Below are positions 43,858 to 52,861 of a DNA stretch of 64,000 nt, in pieces (the stretch's first letter is position 1; the number at the start of each line of letters is the position of its first letter). The translations under genes and the position numbers were made by a program. The stretch comes from Solirubrobacterales bacterium (lineage in GTDB: Bacteria > Actinomycetota > Thermoleophilia > Solirubrobacterales > 70-9): NCBI GenBank assembly GCA_017304845.1, contig JAFKLL010000015.1:1-64000 (forward strand), read 5' to 3'. A model generated the notes under the pieces. That model was not told the origin of the DNA and searched no databases. It was given only the letters and a program-made list of their open reading frames with translations.

Positions 43858-45279
43858 TCAGCCCTGGAGGGTGATGAAGCGTTCTTCGGTCATCTCGATG
43901 ATCGAGAAGGCCGGGCCCTCACGGGTGTTGCCGGAGTCCTTGACGCCGCCGTAGGGCTGCTGGTCGGCGCGGAAGGTCGGCACCTCGTTGATCAGGACGC
44001 CGCCGAACTCCAAGGTGTTCGCCGCGAGCAGGCCCTTGCCCATGTCGCGGGTGAAGACGCCGGCCTGCAGGCCGAACTTGGAGTCGTTGGCCCGGGCCAG
44101 GGCCTCCTCGAAATCGCTGAAGCGGTCGACCGTGGCGACCGGACCGAAGATCTCCTCGCACCAGACCTTCGCCTCGCGGGAGGGATTCTCGATCAGGGTC
44201 GGGGCCAGGCAGCGGTCCTCGTCGACCAGCTCGCCGCCGGTCAGGACCTTCGCCCCGCCGGCCACGGCCTCGTCGATCCACTCCTTGACCCGGTCGCGGT
44301 CGCCGCGGGTGATCAGCGGGCCGACGTCGGTGTCGTCCTCGGCCGGGTTGCCGACCTTGAGCTTCTCGACGTTGGCGACCAGCCGCTCGATGAACTTGTC
44401 GGCGACCGCCTCATGCACCAGGATCCGCTGGATCGAGATGCAGCTCTGGCCGGCATGCGAGAAGGCGTGGATCTGGGCCTTGTCGGCCGCGGTCTCCCAG
44501 TCGCCGTCCTCGTTGACGATCAGCGGGGCGTTCGAGCCCAGCTCGAGGCCGACCCGCTTGTGCGGCACCTTGCTGCGGATGCCCCAGCCGACCGGGGCGG
44601 ACCCGGTGAAGGAGATCGCCGCGGTCAGGGGATGCTCGACCAGCGCGTTGCCGACCGACTGGCCGCCGCCCGGGACGACGCTGAGCCAGCCGTCGGGCAG
44701 GCCGGCGTCGATCAGGATCTGGGCCAGCTTGATCGAGGAGATCGGGGTCTGGCCGGCCGGCTTCAAGACCACGGCGTTGCCCGCCGCGATCGCCGGGCCG
44801 AGCTTGTGGCAGACCAGGTTGAGCGGGAAGTTGAAGGGGCTGATCGCTCCGACCACGCCGAGCGGCACGCGGAGCATCACGCCGAGCTTGCCGGTGCCCG
44901 CCTCGGAGGCCGCCATCGGCACCGTGCCCCCGGTCAGCTTGCGGGCCTCGACCGCGGAGAAGGTCATCGTGTCGGCGGCGCGTCCGGCCTCGGCCCGCGC
45001 CGTCTTGATCGGCTTGCCGGCCTCGGCCGAGATCGTCTGGGCGAGATCCTCCTGGCGTTCCCGGATCAGGTGGGCGGCGCGGTCGAGGATCTCGGCCCGC
45101 TCGTACTGCGGGATCGGGGAGCCGGTGAACACGGCGTGAGCGGCGGTCACCGCCTTGTCGACGGTTTCCTCGTCGCCCTGGGCCACCCGCGCGATCAGAC
45201 TTTCGTCCCAGGGACTGCGCACTTCGTCCCAGTCGCCGGTTTCGACCCATTCACCTGCCAAGAGCAACTTGTGGTCCAA
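43858..45279 (-). CDS. Aldehyde dehydrogenase family protein
   Basis: NAD(P)-dependent aldehyde dehydrogenase of 473 aa. Visible: GAISPFNFPLNLVCHKLGPA, the base Glu in GLELGSNAP, the nucleophile Cys in AGQSCISIQR and EEIFGPVATV. LELGSN replaces the usual LELGGK, as in some succinate-semialdehyde or lactaldehyde-type enzymes and in CoA-independent sulfoacetaldehyde relatives; substrate uncertain. TTG 45279 is preferred because GAGGAG is close upstream; an in-frame TTG at 45321 would add 14 unlikely residues. Confidence 0.88.
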   Translation of the reverse strand: MDHKLLLAGEWVETGDWDEVRSPWDESLIARVAQGDEETVDKAVTAAHAVFTGSPIPQYERAEILDRAAHLIRERQEDLAQTISAEAGKPIKTARAEAGRAADTMTFSAVEARKLTGGTVPMAASEAGTGKLGVMLRVPLGVVGAISPFNFPLNLVCHKLGPAIAAGNAVVLKPAGQTPISSIKLAQILIDAGLPDGWLSVVPGGGQSVGNALVEHPLTAAISFTGSAPVGWGIRSKVPHKRVGLELGSNAPLIVNEDGDWETAADKAQIHAFSHAGQSCISIQRILVHEAVADKFIERLVANVEKLKVGNPAEDDTDVGPLITRGDRDRVKEWIDEAVAGGAKVLTGGELVDEDRCLAPTLIENPSREAKVWCEEIFGPVATVDRFSDFEEALARANDSKFGLQAGVFTRDMGKGLLAANTLEFGGVLINEVPTFRADQQPYGGVKDSGNTREGPAFSIIEMTEERFITLQG

Positions 45280-45383
45280 CTTCTTCTCCTCGTCTCTGGG
45301 GCTGGTCCGTCCCCGGGTCAAGACTCCTCACAAAGATAATGCCAGGCCGCTACCTTCTCTCCCTCAGACTGTTGGTTCGAAAC

Positions 45384-46505
45384 ATGACTTTCCGCGCCCG
45401 TTCCCCCCACATCGCGCTTCTCTTCCTGCTCGCCGCCCTGGTGGCGCTGCCCCTGCTCGCGCCGACCCGCTCCGAGGCCGCGACCTGGACCGTGAGGGGC
45501 GGGGGCTTCGGACACGGCATCGGGATGAGCGCCTACGGCGCCTACGGGATGGCGCTCGACGGCTACAAGTACAAGCGGATCGTCGGCCACTACTACCGGG
45601 GCATCGAGGTCAGCAAGCTGAAGGCGAAGCGGAAGATCCGGGTCCTGCTCGACGTCGACTCCTCGCCGCGGTTCAAGGGAGTCCAGCGGGCCTGCGGCAA
45701 GAAGCTGCTCCAGCGCAACACCTACGGCGCCAAGGTCGGCCGGGGCGGGGTCGTCCTGACCCGGGCCAACGGCCGGGCCCTGGCGAAATGCGGCCGCCGG
45801 CTCCAGACCGAGTCGGACGGCAACGTCGTCTTCAAGGGCCTGGGCCAGTACCGGGGCGGGGTCGAGATCGTCCAGTCGGGCGGCAGCCTCAACGTGGTCA
45901 ACGCGGTCCCCGTCAACGCCTACTGCAAGGGCGTCCTGGCCAAGGAGATGATCCCCTCCTGGCCGATCGAGTCGCTCAAGGCCTTCGCGCTCGCGGTCCG
46001 TTCGATCGGCCTCTCGTCGAAGGGCTCCGGCGACGGCTTCGACGTCTATCCGGACACCCGCAGCCAGGTCTACGGTGGGATCGCCGCCGAGTACCCGGAG
46101 ACCAACCGGGCCTGCTCGCAGACCACCAGCCGGATCCTCACCTACAAGGGCAAGGTGGCGATGGCCCTCTTCTCCGCCTCCTCCGGCGGCCACACCGAGA
46201 ACGTCGAGAACGTCTGGTTCGGCGAACCGATCCCCTACCTCAAGGGCGTCCGCGACCCCTGGGACAAGGTCTCCCCGTACCACCGCTGGACCTACAACTA
46301 CTCGCCGTCGCGCATGAACTCGCTGCTCGGCAGCTACGTCAGCGGCCGGCTCAAGAAGGTGCAGATCACCCGGTACGGGGTCTCGAAGCGAGTGATCTGG
46401 GCGAGGCTCTACGGCACCCGGGGAACGACCAAGATCCGGGGCGACTCCCTCCAGTACGCCCTCGGCCTGCCGGACCGTTTCATCCTCTCGATAGCCCGTC
46501 GCTAG
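45384..46505 (+). CDS. Secreted SpoIID/LytB-domain protein
   Basis: A 373-aa exported protein with an N-terminal hydrophobic signal ending about SEA and a SpoIID-like domain: GGGFGHGIGMSAYGAYGMA, VPVNAYCKGVLAKEMIPSW, RSQVYGG and SASSGGHTENVENVWFG. SpoIID proteins act on peptidoglycan as lytic transglycosylases or amidase enhancers; here a role in wall turnover is inferred, since this organism type is not known to sporulate. The start is uncertain: ATG 45384 gives the best signal peptide, ATG 45339 is also in frame. Confidence 0.85.
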   Translation: MTFRARSPHIALLFLLAALVALPLLAPTRSEAATWTVRGGGFGHGIGMSAYGAYGMALDGYKYKRIVGHYYRGIEVSKLKAKRKIRVLLDVDSSPRFKGVQRACGKKLLQRNTYGAKVGRGGVVLTRANGRALAKCGRRLQTESDGNVVFKGLGQYRGGVEIVQSGGSLNVVNAVPVNAYCKGVLAKEMIPSWPIESLKAFALAVRSIGLSSKGSGDGFDVYPDTRSQVYGGIAAEYPETNRACSQTTSRILTYKGKVAMALFSASSGGHTENVENVWFGEPIPYLKGVRDPWDKVSPYHRWTYNYSPSRMNSLLGSYVSGRLKKVQITRYGVSKRVIWARLYGTRGTTKIRGDSLQYALGLPDRFILSIARR

Positions 46506-46578
46506 CCACCCGGTCGCTAGTTCCCGCCACGTTTGCACGAATAACCGCCACAGGGTGGCGAAGGCCGGCCCTAGAGGC

Positions 46579-47106
46579 TCAGAAGTCGTACGGGGCGTTC
46601 GGGTCTTCGGTCTTCGGCAGCGGGATGAGCGCTCCGACGGCGGTGCCGAGGACGGCTCCGGCGGCGACGTCGCTCGGGTAGTGCATGCCGAGGTAGGGCC
46701 GGGTCACCGCCATCACCGCGGCGGCGCCGAACAGGGCCAGTTTCAGCTCCGGGGCGAACCGGCTCATCGCCGTGGCCGCCGCGAACGAGGCGGTGGCGTG
46801 GGCGGAGGGAAAGGAGAGCGACGAAGGGGCGCCGCCAAGCGGGGGCAGGCCCTCCAGGTTCGGCCGCTCGCGCCTGACGATCAGCTTGATCCCGAAGTTG
46901 AACCCGATCGCGAGCGGGCCGAGTAGCGCGGTCGCCAGCCACTGCCGGCGGCGCTTCCGGTCCAGAGCGGCCCCGGCCAGGCCGATACCGAACCAGAGGT
47001 AGCCGTTCTCGCCGGTCTTGGAGATGCTCATCGCCGCCTTCTCGATCGCCGGCGCGTGGCCGCGCGTGCGCATGAGACGCAGCAGTTTCAGATCCGCCTG
47101 TTTCAT
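46579..47106 (-). CDS. PAP2-family membrane phosphatase
   Basis: A 175-aa membrane phosphatase of the PAP2/undecaprenyl-diphosphatase type. The three signature pieces are KLIVRRERP, PSAHATAS and TRPYLGMHYPSD, which include the catalytic His residues. Several hydrophobic spans (ATALLGPLAIGFNFG, LALFGAAAVMAV, AAGAVLGTAVGALI). Start at ATG 47106 yields MKQADLKLL. It likely dephosphorylates a lipid phosphate at the outer membrane face. A short CGCCAC/GTGGCG hairpin lies between its stop and the SpoIID-like gene. Confidence 0.88.
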   Translation of the reverse strand: MKQADLKLLRLMRTRGHAPAIEKAAMSISKTGENGYLWFGIGLAGAALDRKRRRQWLATALLGPLAIGFNFGIKLIVRRERPNLEGLPPLGGAPSSLSFPSAHATASFAAATAMSRFAPELKLALFGAAAVMAVTRPYLGMHYPSDVAAGAVLGTAVGALIPLPKTEDPNAPYDF

Positions 47107-47145
47107 CGCAGCGCAGGATACGGCCCCATCGGAGATGATCGCGGC

Positions 47146-48228
47146 GTGCGTCCCGAACCGAAGACCGAGGCCGAGTTCGAGCGGGAGTTCCGCCGGGCCG
47201 GGCTGCCTCTCCTGACCGAGGACTACTCCGCCTCGGAGGACATCTTCAACCGGGCCGTGCCGCTGCTCGGCCTGGTCCTGGTCGGCGAGGTCCTGGGACC
47301 GCTCAACAAGAGCTTCTCGACTCTCGGCAACATCGCCGCCGTGGTGGCCGCGATGGGGCTGATGCTGGTCGCGCTCGGGCTGATGAACCGCTTCCGAGGC
47401 CGACCCTTCTTTTCGCTGCCCCGCCGGGTCGGCCGGCCCGAGCTGGCCGCCTTCGTGATCGTGCCGGCCCTCCTGCCCGGGATCATCTCCGGCCACTGGG
47501 GCATCGCCGCCTCCACCGCGCTCTTCAATCTCGGCCTGTTGGTCCTGATCCTCGGGGTGGTCGGCTTCGGCGTGATCTCGATCGTCGGCTGGGCGCTGTC
47601 CCGGCTGCTCGACGAGCTCTCCCGCTCGCTCGGCCTGCTGGTCAAGGCGGTGCCGCTGCTGATGATCTTCTCGCTGATCCTCTTCCTCACCCCGGAGCTC
47701 TGGCAGGTCTTCAGCCAGCTCCCGGACGCCTCGCTCTTCCTGCTCATCGGGCTGTTCATGCTGCTCGGCTCGTCGTTCCTGATCGCCAGGATCCCGAACG
47801 AGGTCGCCGACCTAGAGAAGGAGGCCGGGGCCGGGGGGCCACCGCTCAAGCCGCGTCAGCGCTTCAACGTCGGCCTGGTCCTCTTCGTCAGCCAGTCACT
47901 CCAGGTGCTGCTGGTCGCGCTCGCGGTCGCCGTCTTCTTCGTGATCTTCGGCCTGCTCACGATCGACGCCGACACGATCACCAACTGGACCACTCACCCG
48001 GCCGACGTCCTGTTCCAGTTCCGCCTGGCCGGGCGGGAGGCCCAGATGACCCGCGAGCTGCTCAAGGTGGCCGGCGCGATCGCTTCGTTCACCGGCCTCT
48101 ACTTCGCGATCTCGATGCTGACCGACGACCTCTACCGGCGGGAGTTCCTCAGCCGGATCACCGACGAGATGAAGCAGACGTTCGTCCGCCGGGTCGCGTA
48201 CCTGAAGCTGTTGGGGAAGACCGGCTAG
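47146..48228 (+). CDS. Unrecognised polytopic membrane protein
   Basis: A 360-aa protein from GTG 47146. After a charged N-terminus (EPKTEAEFEREF) there are about eight hydrophobic stretches, including AVVAAMGLMLVALGLMN, LVLILGVVGFGVISIVGWAL, AVPLLMIFSLILFL and LVALAVAVFFVIFGLLTI. A charged cytoplasmic loop (IPNEVADLEKEAGAGG) splits the fifth and sixth spans, and the C-terminus is basic and soluble. No transport or enzyme motif recognised. It is divergent from the PAP2 gene, 39 bases apart. Confidence 0.75.
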   Translation: MRPEPKTEAEFEREFRRAGLPLLTEDYSASEDIFNRAVPLLGLVLVGEVLGPLNKSFSTLGNIAAVVAAMGLMLVALGLMNRFRGRPFFSLPRRVGRPELAAFVIVPALLPGIISGHWGIAASTALFNLGLLVLILGVVGFGVISIVGWALSRLLDELSRSLGLLVKAVPLLMIFSLILFLTPELWQVFSQLPDASLFLLIGLFMLLGSSFLIARIPNEVADLEKEAGAGGPPLKPRQRFNVGLVLFVSQSLQVLLVALAVAVFFVIFGLLTIDADTITNWTTHPADVLFQFRLAGREAQMTRELLKVAGAIASFTGLYFAISMLTDDLYRREFLSRITDEMKQTFVRRVAYLKLLGKTG

Positions 48229-48440
48229 AAGCCGATGGTCTTCGCGCCGGAGGAGATCCGGACGAAGATGACCTTGCCGAGATCGATCAGGAGGCTGCCC
48301 TCGTCGGTCTCGATCTCGTGGGGGCTGTCGCCCGATCCGAGCGCCTTCCGCAGCGCCTTCACCTGGTCGGCGTCGAGGCGGACGGGGATGACCTGCCCCC
48401 CGTCGAAGCCGATCTCGACCTGAGTCTTCTCGCTCGCCAT
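48225..48440 (-). CDS. DUF3107-like small protein
   Basis: A 71-aa protein of about three beta strands and one helix (QVEIGFDGG, VIPVRLDADQVKALRKAL, SLLIDLGKVIFVRI). Size and pattern resemble the actinobacterial DUF3107 family; I am not certain of the match. Its ATG shares one base with the stop of methylmalonyl-CoA epimerase (TGATG), so the two are coupled. Convergent overlap of four bases with the membrane protein gene. Confidence 0.65.
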   Translation of the reverse strand: MASEKTQVEIGFDGGQVIPVRLDADQVKALRKALGSGDSPHEIETDEGSLLIDLGKVIFVRISSGAKTIGF

Positions 48441-48850
48441 CAGTGATCCTCGGCGGGCTGGACGATCTCGGTCAGGACCGAGCCGGTCGCGGCCGGGTGG
48501 AGGAAGGCGACCCGGCTCTGGCGGATGCCGGTCCGCGCTTCCCGGTCGATCAGCTTGGTGCCGCTCTCCTGGAGCTGCGCGAGGACGGCGTCGATGTCAT
48601 CCACCGCGTAGGCGACGTGGTGCAGGCCGGGGCCCTTCTTGGCGATGAACTTGCCGACCGGCGTGTCCGGGCCGAGCGGCGCGAGCAGCTCGACATGGCC
48701 GTCACCTACATCGAGCAGGACCGCCTCGACTCCCTGGGATTCGACGGTTTCGCGGTGTACGAGATCCATCTCGAAGTTCCGCTCATAAAGCTTGATGGCG
48801 GCGTCGAGATCCTCCACGGCGACACCGATGTGATCTATGCGAGTGAACAT
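48440..48850 (-). CDS. mce: Methylmalonyl-CoA epimerase
   Basis: A 136-aa vicinal-oxygen-chelate enzyme that racemises methylmalonyl-CoA for the cobalamin-dependent mutase. Two beta-alpha-beta-beta-beta modules: FTRIDHIGVAVEDLDAAIKL and GLHHVAYAVDDIDAVLAQL, with metal-ligand His in each, and Glu in TEIVQP near the end. No mutase gene is in the window, but its presence implies one, and so a cellular demand for B12 beyond nucleotide reduction. Confidence 0.9.
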   Translation of the reverse strand: MFTRIDHIGVAVEDLDAAIKLYERNFEMDLVHRETVESQGVEAVLLDVGDGHVELLAPLGPDTPVGKFIAKKGPGLHHVAYAVDDIDAVLAQLQESGTKLIDREARTGIRQSRVAFLHPAATGSVLTEIVQPAEDH

Positions 48851-48917
48851 GAGGCGGTAAGCCTAGCGGTGCGTCTATGCTGGCCGTCCGCAGCGAAGCC
48901 TCGAGGGAGAAAGTCGA

Positions 48918-49244
48918 ATGCAGGTCGGTCCGGACACCGAGCAGACCAAGTACCGAAGGGAACTGAGCCTCTACAGGTGGCACCGGGCCGTTTCGATCCT
49001 TCTGACGGGGGTTGCTGGCGGGTTGGCTTGGTTCCTCGCGCCGGCGGAAAGCACCGGCCTCTGGGAGATGGTCCGCCACCTGATGGTCGTCGGAGCATTG
49101 CTCTTCATGTTCGAGTGGCTGGTTGCGCTCATGTTCCAGCGCAAGTCCAGGCCGTGGCGTCTCAGCCGTCATCCCGACGACAGGAAGCCGCGGCCGCCCG
49201 CTCAGGAGGCGGTGCCGAGCAGCCGCGGCGGGAGCCAGGTGTAG
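48918..49244 (+). CDS. Small membrane protein, 108 aa
   Basis: Unrecognised. A GAGGGAG site precedes the ATG by about nine bases. Two hydrophobic spans (AVSILLTGVAGGLAWFLA and LMVVGALLFMFEWLVALMF) are separated by a short loop, followed by a basic, Pro-rich tail. The last 43 bases overlap the end of the convergent peptidase gene, so the true C-terminus is under dual constraint. Confidence 0.6.
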   Translation: MQVGPDTEQTKYRRELSLYRWHRAVSILLTGVAGGLAWFLAPAESTGLWEMVRHLMVVGALLFMFEWLVALMFQRKSRPWRLSRHPDDRKPRPPAQEAVPSSRGGSQV

Positions 49245-50491
49245 AGGTTCTCCATCAGCTCCACGTCCTCGACGGTGATCCGCTCGTCCGGGCCGTGGAC
49301 CAGGGGCTTGGTCTCCGCCAGGGTCATGAGCTGGGGCGCGAACCCGTAGACGGTCGCGCCGAAGGCCTTGCGGAACCAGTGGCTGTCGGAGAAGCCCGGC
49401 ATCACCTGGGGCAGCACCTCGGCGCCCGGCTCGATCATCTCGACCCACTCCTCGATCGCCTCGGCCAGCGGTCCGCCGTAGTCGGAGCGGTTGCCGACCA
49501 CCGGGTCGTTGAACTCGATCCGCCAGTCGCCCTCGCCGAGCACGCCGTTGATCCGTTCGAGTGCCTCCTCGCCGGTCATCCCGGGCGGCGTGCGGCAATC
49601 GATCACCAGCTCGGCCCGGGAGGGGATCACGTTCTCGCGGGACGAGGCCTTCGCCATGGTCGGCGCGATCGTCACCCCCAGCATCGGGTCGGTCAGCAGC
49701 TTCGCGACCAGCGGGTCGATCGCCTCGACCTCGGCCAGGGCCGCCTCTAGGTCGTCCGGGGCGTGGCCGAGCAGCCGTTCGAGGAAGAGATCGGTGTCCG
49801 CGGTCGACTCGTGCGGCGGCTGGCGGTGGGCATTGGCCAGGGCCGGGGCGAGCTTCAGGAGGGCGTTGTCGCCGACCCGGGGGATCGAGCCGTGCCCGGC
49901 CGTCCCCTCCGCCACCACGGTGAAGCGGAAGGTCCCCTTCTCGCCGACCGAGAGGGTGAAGAGGCGGCGATCCTGGAAGTTCAGGACCTCGCCGGCGCCC
50001 TCGTTCACCACCCAGTCGCAGCGGACCTCGTCGGGATGCTCCTCGCAGAGCCACTTGGCGCCGAAGTGGGCGCCCGTCTCCTCGTCGGCGGCCACCACCA
50101 GGAGCAGATCTCCCCGGGCGGGGCGCCAGCCGGACTCGGCCAGGTTCACGCAGGCGGCCGTCTCGGTCGCGACCTGGTCCTTCATGTCGAGCGCGCCGCG
50201 CCCCCAGATCATGCCGTCGGCCAGCTCGCCGCCCCAGGGGTCACGGGTCCATTCCGACGGATCGGCCGGGACCGTGTCGACGTGGCTGATCAGGGCGAGG
50301 TTCGGGCCCGGCTCGGCCCCTCTCAGGCGGGCGACCAGGTTGGGGCGCTCCGGCACCTTGGCCAGGAACTTGCACTCCCAGCCGGCCGGGTCGAGCAGCG
50401 CCCGCAGATGCTCCAGAGCCGGCCCCTCGTTGCCCGGCGGGTTGACCGTGTTGAAGCGGATCAGTTCCTGCAGCAGGTCGGCGGCTCTCAT
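49202..50491 (-). CDS. M20-family metallopeptidase/deacylase
   Basis: A 429-aa zinc hydrolase of the M20/M25/M40 group (ArgE/DapE/CPG2-like). Zinc and catalytic residues are visible in LISHVDTVPAD (His, Asp), GRGALDMKDQVA (bridging Asp) and VVAADEETGAHFG (Glu base and Glu ligand), with the dimerisation-domain His in AGHGSIPRVGDNA. Substrate could be an N-acyl amino acid or dipeptide. ATG 50491 gives MRAADLLQELIRFNTVNPP, the usual N-terminus. Confidence 0.9.
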   Translation of the reverse strand: MRAADLLQELIRFNTVNPPGNEGPALEHLRALLDPAGWECKFLAKVPERPNLVARLRGAEPGPNLALISHVDTVPADPSEWTRDPWGGELADGMIWGRGALDMKDQVATETAACVNLAESGWRPARGDLLLVVAADEETGAHFGAKWLCEEHPDEVRCDWVVNEGAGEVLNFQDRRLFTLSVGEKGTFRFTVVAEGTAGHGSIPRVGDNALLKLAPALANAHRQPPHESTADTDLFLERLLGHAPDDLEAALAEVEAIDPLVAKLLTDPMLGVTIAPTMAKASSRENVIPSRAELVIDCRTPPGMTGEEALERINGVLGEGDWRIEFNDPVVGNRSDYGGPLAEAIEEWVEMIEPGAEVLPQVMPGFSDSHWFRKAFGATVYGFAPQLMTLAETKPLVHGPDERITVEDVELMENLYTWLPPRLLGTAS

Positions 50492-50508
50492 CGCCGCAGT
50501 ATCCCGGT

Positions 50509-51270
50509 TCAGACGACTGCCTGGACCGCCATGGTCAGGCCGGTCAGGAGGAGGACTGCGGCCATCGCCTTGACCAGGGTCGACTCCGGCAGACGGCCGG
50601 TGAAGCGCGAGCCGAAGGCGGCACCGGGAATCGCCGCGGCGGCGCCGAGCAGGAAGATGTCCCAGTCGATCCCGCCGGGCAGATGGCCGACCAGGCCGCC
50701 GATCCCCACGACCACGCCCACGGCCGAGTTCGTGCCGACCGCCTTCTGCGGCGACATGCCCATGTACTTGAGCATCGCCGGCAGCCGCAGGGAACCGAGG
50801 ATCAACCCGACGAAGCCGCCCAGGAGGCCGACCCCGAAGCCGATCAGCACGGCCTCGGTGAAGAGCCGCCGGAGATCCGGCCGCTCCCCGCTGACCGCAC
50901 CCGAGGGCCGGCGGTACCGCCAGACCTCGACCGACCCGTAGAGCACGACCAGGGCGATCGCGCCGAGGAGGATCCGCTCCGGCAGCAGGCCGGACAGCAG
51001 GCCGCCGGCGACCGCCCCGAGGAAGGAGCTGGGGGCCATCCAGAGGAAGAGCCGCGGGTCGAGCCGTCCGTTCCTGATGTGGACGACGGTCGCGGTCAGC
51101 GCCGCCGCGCCCGAGATCGCGACGTTGGCCCCGGCCGCGGCGGCGGCCGAGGTCCCGAGCCAGACCACCACCGGCAGACGCAGGTTGCCGAGCACGAGAC
51201 CGACCATGCCACCGGCGAAAGAGACGGTGAAGGACCAGAACAGGAGGATGGCGATGTCGACCGGACCCAC
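50509..51270 (-). CDS. TauE/SafE (TSUP) permease, full length
   Basis: A 253-aa membrane protein with both repeats in one chain: GMVGLVLGNLRLPVVV near the N-terminus and GFVGLILGSLRLPAML after residue 150, with a basic cytoplasmic linker between (RRPSGAVSGERPDLRR). Probably an anion or organosulfonate exporter. It contrasts with the split pair at 5215-5987. It lies 17 bases upstream of the peptidase on the same strand and is divergent from rarA. Confidence 0.87.
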   Translation of the reverse strand: MGPVDIAILLFWSFTVSFAGGMVGLVLGNLRLPVVVWLGTSAAAAAGANVAISGAAALTATVVHIRNGRLDPRLFLWMAPSSFLGAVAGGLLSGLLPERILLGAIALVVLYGSVEVWRYRRPSGAVSGERPDLRRLFTEAVLIGFGVGLLGGFVGLILGSLRLPAMLKYMGMSPQKAVGTNSAVGVVVGIGGLVGHLPGGIDWDIFLLGAAAAIPGAAFGSRFTGRLPESTLVKAMAAVLLLTGLTMAVQAVV

Positions 51271-51292
51271 GAGCGGGGAATAGTCTCACGCC

Positions 51293-52645
51293 GTGGCCGA
51301 CCAACTGTTTGATTCTGGTGAAGTCGATCCCGGCGGCTCCGGCCTGGAGCAGGCCGGTCCGGACGCGCCGCTGGCGGCGAGGATGCGCCCGGCGTCGCTG
51401 GACGAGGTGGTCGGGCAGGAGCACATCCTGGCCCCGGGGACCGCTCTGCGAGGCGCGGTCGAGGCGGGTCGGCCGCACAGCGCGATCCTCTACGGACCGC
51501 CAGGGTCGGGCAAGACGACCCTGGCCCGGATCATCGCCGCGATGTCCGACGGGGCCTTCGAGGAGGAGTCGGCGGTCAACGCCGGGCGGGCCGAGATCCG
51601 CGCCGTGATCCAGCGGGCCGAGGACCGGCGCCGGCACGGTCGCCGCACGGTGCTCTTCCTCGACGAGATCCACCGCTTCAACAAGGCTCAGCAGGACGCG
51701 CTGCTGCCGGCGGTCGAGAGCGGCGTGCTCACCTTGATCGGCGCGACCACCGAGAACCCGTACTTCGAGGTCAACTCGGCCCTGATCTCCCGCAGCCAGA
51801 TCTACGAGTTGCAGCCGCTCGGGGCGCCGGAGATCCTCATCCTGATCGAACGGGCCCTGGCCGATTCCGAGCGCGGCGTGGCCGGGCAGGTGGAGGTCGA
51901 GCCGGAGGCGCTGCAGCTGCTGGCCGACCGGGTCTCGGGCGACGCCCGCGCCGCGCTCTCGGCGCTCGAGCGCCTCGCGGCGGCCGGGGGCGAGGCCGGG
52001 ATCCCCGAGGTGGAGGACGCGCTGCAGGCCCAGGCGATCGCCTACGACAAGGGCGGCGACCACCACTACGACTACATCTCGGCCTGGATCAAGGCGACCC
52101 GTGGCTCCGACCCCGATGCCTCGCTCTACTACCTGGCGGTGATGATCGAGGGCGGCGAGGATCCCCGCTTCATCGCGAGGCGGATGGTGATCCTGGCCTC
52201 GGAGGACATCAGCAACGCCGATCCCCAGGCGCTGGTCGTGGCCAATGCGGCGGCGGCGGCCGTGGACCGGGTCGGGATGCCGGAGGCGGCGATCAACCTG
52301 GCGCAGGCGGCGACCTACCTGGCCCTGGCCCCGAAGTCGAACGCCTCCTACATGGCGCTCAACGCCGCCCGCGAGGAGGTGCGCCGGAACGGCCCGAAGC
52401 TGCCGCCCGATCACCTCAGGGACAGCCACTACGCCGGCGCCAAGCAGCTGGGTCGGGGCAAGGGCTACGTCTACCCGCATGACGTCGACGGCGGCGTGTC
52501 CGAGCAGTCGCTGATGCCGGAGGGCCTCGAGGAGAAGCGCTTCTACGAACCGACCCGTTACGGGTTCGAAGCGGAGCTGGCCCGTCGCCGGGACGCGGCC
52601 GCCAAGATCCGCGGCCGGGGGCAGGACCCCGGCAGTCACGACTGA
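51293..52645 (+). CDS. rarA: Replication-associated recombination protein RarA (MgsA)
   Basis: AAA+ ATPase of 450 aa acting at stalled forks with the sliding clamp and SSB. Walker A GPPGSGKTTLA, Walker B TVLFLDEIHRF, sensor segment TLIGATTENPYFEVN, and the C-terminal tetramerisation region with RRMVILASEDISNADPQAL. GTG start 51293, 22 bases from the divergent permease start. A 12-base-stem terminator lies about 120 bases downstream. Confidence 0.95.
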   Translation: MADQLFDSGEVDPGGSGLEQAGPDAPLAARMRPASLDEVVGQEHILAPGTALRGAVEAGRPHSAILYGPPGSGKTTLARIIAAMSDGAFEEESAVNAGRAEIRAVIQRAEDRRRHGRRTVLFLDEIHRFNKAQQDALLPAVESGVLTLIGATTENPYFEVNSALISRSQIYELQPLGAPEILILIERALADSERGVAGQVEVEPEALQLLADRVSGDARAALSALERLAAAGGEAGIPEVEDALQAQAIAYDKGGDHHYDYISAWIKATRGSDPDASLYYLAVMIEGGEDPRFIARRMVILASEDISNADPQALVVANAAAAAVDRVGMPEAAINLAQAATYLALAPKSNASYMALNAAREEVRRNGPKLPPDHLRDSHYAGAKQLGRGKGYVYPHDVDGGVSEQSLMPEGLEEKRFYEPTRYGFEAELARRRDAAAKIRGRGQDPGSHD

Positions 52646-52765
52646 AGGCCAGCAACCAAGCCGAAAACGCTTAGAGAACCTTTAGTCGTCGTCCACAACT
52701 TCTTGAGTCTGGACGGGTTTCATAGATCGGACCCAACTTGAGCATGACGCCAGGTGGGTGCTGTG

Positions 52766-52812
52766 TCGGCCGGAGACTCGGACTGGGGGTCTCCGGCCGA
52801 GTTGTTTTCGGG
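52766..52812 (+). terminator. Rho-independent terminator downstream of rarA
   Basis: Stem TCGGCCGGAGAC (52766-52777) with its exact complement GTCTCCGGCCGA (52789-52800), 11-base loop, then GTTGTTTTC. It falls in the 216-base gap 52646-52861 between rarA and the next aldehyde dehydrogenase; nothing else is recognisable there. Confidence 0.8.
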
Positions 52813-52861
52813 GAGCCCCTCGGCGGCAATCCTTCGTCGATTCCCGCGTACACTTCGGTTC

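Noticed and set aside
46546-46560. CGCCAC-AGG-GTGGCG hairpin between the SpoIID-like and PAP2 genes
   Set aside because: Only six pairs and no T tract; could terminate weakly but not supported.
52690-52765. Possible small RNA ending at the terminator after rarA
   Set aside because: Promoter-like boxes near 52700-52728 are poor and badly spaced; nothing beyond the terminator supports a transcript.
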